DNA from: BQJU01 sp964015035
GTDB taxonomy: Bacteria; Bacteroidota; Bacteroidia; Chitinophagales; Saprospiraceae
DNA: 64,000 bases
Assembly: GCA_964015035.1 (NCBI GenBank)
Contig: CAXHCA010000001.1
Span: 62,001-126,000 of the forward strand
Reading direction: 5' to 3'
Shown: positions 63,301 through 64,000 of the stretch, one piece after another
Position numbering within the stretch: the stretch's first letter is position 1
How the letters are laid out: each line of letters starts with the position of its first letter
Notes under the pieces: generated by a model
The model's database searches: none
What the model saw: the letters and a program-made list of their open reading frames with translations, nothing else
What the model was told of the DNA's origin: nothing
Position numbers and translations under genes: made by a program

Positions 63301-63651
63301 TGCAGAATCTTCCATGGTGTAGCTTCTCTTGAAGGGTTCTCCCAAGCGTAGGTAGATTCCTTCGAGATTGATCTCGGCATATCCGGTATAAGTCACTGTT
63401 ACTTTGTAAGGACCTCCAACACGCATACCGGAAATACGGTAATTGCCTTCGAGGTCGGTAGAAGCTCCATAAACTGATCCGGTAGGTTCATGTACTGCAA
63501 GGACATTGGCTCCAATTAAGGGTTCACCGTTGGTGTCAGTGATGATACCCTGCATGGAAGAAGTGGTTACACCTTGCGCAAAGACTGTACCTTGGATAAG
63601 TACTGCCAAAACCAGGGTGCCCAGAGTTCTCATGAGTAATGCAAATCTCAT
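60400..63651 (-). CDS. Oar-type TonB-dependent receptor
   Basis: A 1083-residue outer-membrane receptor. After a signal peptide (residues 1-25) comes a carboxypeptidase-regulatory-like domain (MQGIITDTNGEPLIGANVLAVH, EGNYRISGMRVGGPYKVTVTYTGY), then a TonB plug (VLPTLNRNLDDFVRLTPQASTATGGITFAGVNNRYNAIYIDGAVNNDVFGL), and a long barrel whose strands end in aromatic residues, as in Oar proteins of Bacteroidota and Myxococcus. It is likely energised by TonB; the ligand is unknown. ATGs at residues 1 and 7 are both possible. A -7 motif lies upstream. Confidence 0.95.
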   Translation of the reverse strand: MRFALLMRTLGTLVLAVLIQGTVFAQGVTTSSMQGIITDTNGEPLIGANVLAVHEPTGSVYGASTDLEGNYRISGMRVGGPYKVTVTYTGYAEINLEGIYLRLGEPFKRSYTMEDSAIDLEVIQVTAAAGIVGQNAGASTQISSDDIDVLPTLNRNLDDFVRLTPQASTATGGITFAGVNNRYNAIYIDGAVNNDVFGLAPSGTNGGQTGISPFSIDIIDQFQIVLSPYDVTLGGFAGGGINAVTKSGTNKFTGTAYYFFQNEGLAGKTNGTLAERLDIEPTKLADFSQSLYGFSLGGPIVKDKVFFYSNVEIQKDEIPVPFEVASYEGDASEADLDNLRNFVRNTYNYDPGDFRSTSDELDGLKIFGKLDFNLSQDHKLTLRHQYTKAEQFDRNGGGSRNINYANNGVFFPTTTNSSAVELNSRFSDNISNNLIIGYTSVRDDRDPLGSDFPYVQITDGAGTIALGSEQFSTGNALDQDIFTLTDNLKLYKGDHTITIGTHNEFYNIYNLFIPTNYGIYFYDSLSQFTGQLPASGYNRSYSLVDDITGDGSAAGAEFNAVQFGLYAQDEWSVNSKFTLTYGLRLDLPIITSDPDEDSYFNSTALPKMQAAYDIAADAEAGKAPDGQLMFSPRVGFNYDLKGDRSTVLRGGLGIFTSRIPFVWPGSMYSNNGLKLGRVSDDDINGDVVFISDYTKQYKNPEFSVPSGQIDLFVKDFKYPQVFRTNLAVDQQLPGGIQGSLEGIYTKTLNNVVYTNINSDPEVDFTWTGSPDDRQIFTRSSLDPTYSAVYLGSNTSEGYTYNITASLAKEFDFGLSAYLAYTYGDAYAVNEGTSSQNSSQWRGQVSIDGRNNPVFGRSDFALGSRVVSALTYKLKWNKAENAATTFSLFYNGQSGNAYSYVISGSTARNINNETGSTSRNRSLVFIPADQSQINLVDYTSGGNTVTAAEQWANLNAFIEDDSYLSNHRGEYSEKNAATAPFTGIFDLAIRQDFAINAGGNSHKLQLSLDVFNFANLINSDWGVVYSVPGDFNNYFLYQFEGYDADGTTPTFTYRGGTDLGKESFDIAGTASRWRMRLGLRYIFN

Positions 63652-64000
63652 AAACTAGTGGATTTAAATGATGAAATATTTAAGAAACTGTCACAAATGT
63701 AAGTTAGTAATGTTAAGAGAATGTTAACTAATCGTTGCTTTTATTTTTCCCGAAAATATTAAAAAAAGTTAATAGCATGCAGTAAAATGATTAACATCAT
63801 TCATTTTGAAAATTTTGTGGAAACCCAAATAATCACTGGAATTAGATACATTGTTTCTTAACAAAAAAAATATTTACTTATGTATTTATTGTCAGTACAC
63901 CTCCCTAGCTTTGAATTTGGAATGGGCAACGGCTAAAAAACAGGGACAATTCTCTTAAAAATTCAGTCTAACCCTGGATATTCTTATCTTTGTTGAAACT
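63652..64000. other. Upstream region of the Oar gene
   Basis: The last 349 bases hold no gene. They contain a minus-strand -7 motif for the Oar gene (63694-63701) and, at 63985-63992, a plus-strand TATCTTTG that may serve a gene beginning right of the window. The stretch is AT-rich. Confidence 0.55.
63694..63701 (-). promoter_or_regulatory. -7 motif before Oar receptor gene
   Basis: On the minus strand TACATTTG fits TAnnTTTG, 43 bases before the ATG at 63651. No clear -33 element was seen. Confidence 0.5.

Noticed and set aside
1..64000. CRISPR array, insertion sequence or prophage.
   Set aside because: No regularly spaced repeats, transposase, integrase or phage structural genes were found in the window.

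Overview
The window is an ordinary chromosomal stretch of a member of the Bacteroidota, most likely the Saprospiria (Lewinella / Haliscomenobacter-like). This rests on several signs: a protein with a type IX secretion 'gliding motility-associated' C-terminal sorting domain, an Oar-type TonB-dependent receptor, DUF5683 beside parAB, DUF3810, DUF4340 and DUF3857 proteins, many small outer-membrane barrels and lipoproteins, no Shine-Dalgarno-like leaders, and repeated TAnnTTTG -7 promoter motifs. The genus is inference; there is no rRNA or complete tRNA gene to anchor it.

Layout. 0-1.9 kb: a NUDIX hydrolase running in from the left edge, a small secreted protein and a small membrane protein. 1.9-6.2 kb: a three-gene cassette of an EVE-McrB GTPase, an ankyrin-repeat lipoprotein and a McrC nuclease, joined by ATGA overlaps; this is the most unusual locus here. 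6.2-9.5 kb: DUF4340, rdgB, an unknown gene and ilvE. 9.7-13.1 kb: parA-parB-DUF5683-barrel, all leftward. 13.2-18.4 kb: a metallo-hydrolase, a membrane glycosyltransferase-like protein coupled to a Cys/Met-metabolism enzyme, and tyrS. 18.8-25.8 kb: an FtsX/LolE-type permease, a zinc-protease-like protein, corA, and nrdB-nrdA behind a leader holding a cluster of DnaA-box sequences. 26-31.9 kb: two paralogous barrels (one carrying TSP3 repeats and an OmpA domain), an NAD(P)HX repair enzyme with a sirtuin, and a CoA-transferase. 32-43.3 kb: the 1282-residue T9SS cargo protein, a DUF3857 protein, a C1B peptidase, an M16 peptidase and ffh. 43.8-52.7 kb: an OmpA-like protein with a membrane-anchored helix-hairpin-helix protein, a lipoprotein, an aminotransferase, yidC, a DUF6438 lipoprotein, a secreted unknown and 3-hydroxyacyl-CoA dehydrogenase. 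52.8-58 kb: DUF58-ppk2-S4, trxA, DUF3810, a barrel with a SUI1 factor. 58-64 kb: a queuosine-precursor transporter, a CtlX-like hydrolase and the Oar receptor.

Two dispersed, non-coding, inverted-repeat element families lie between genes. Family 1 has one complete 132-bp copy (18549-18680) with roughly 22-bp terminal inverted repeats and three fragments. Family 2 has ends reading AGTGCTTGTTTGGAGG and copies of 44-194 bp, plus two isolated ends. Most copies sit within a few tens of bases of gene 3' ends, and in two cases an element forms part of a neighbouring gene's stop codon. No CRISPR array, insertion sequence, rRNA or complete tRNA gene was found.
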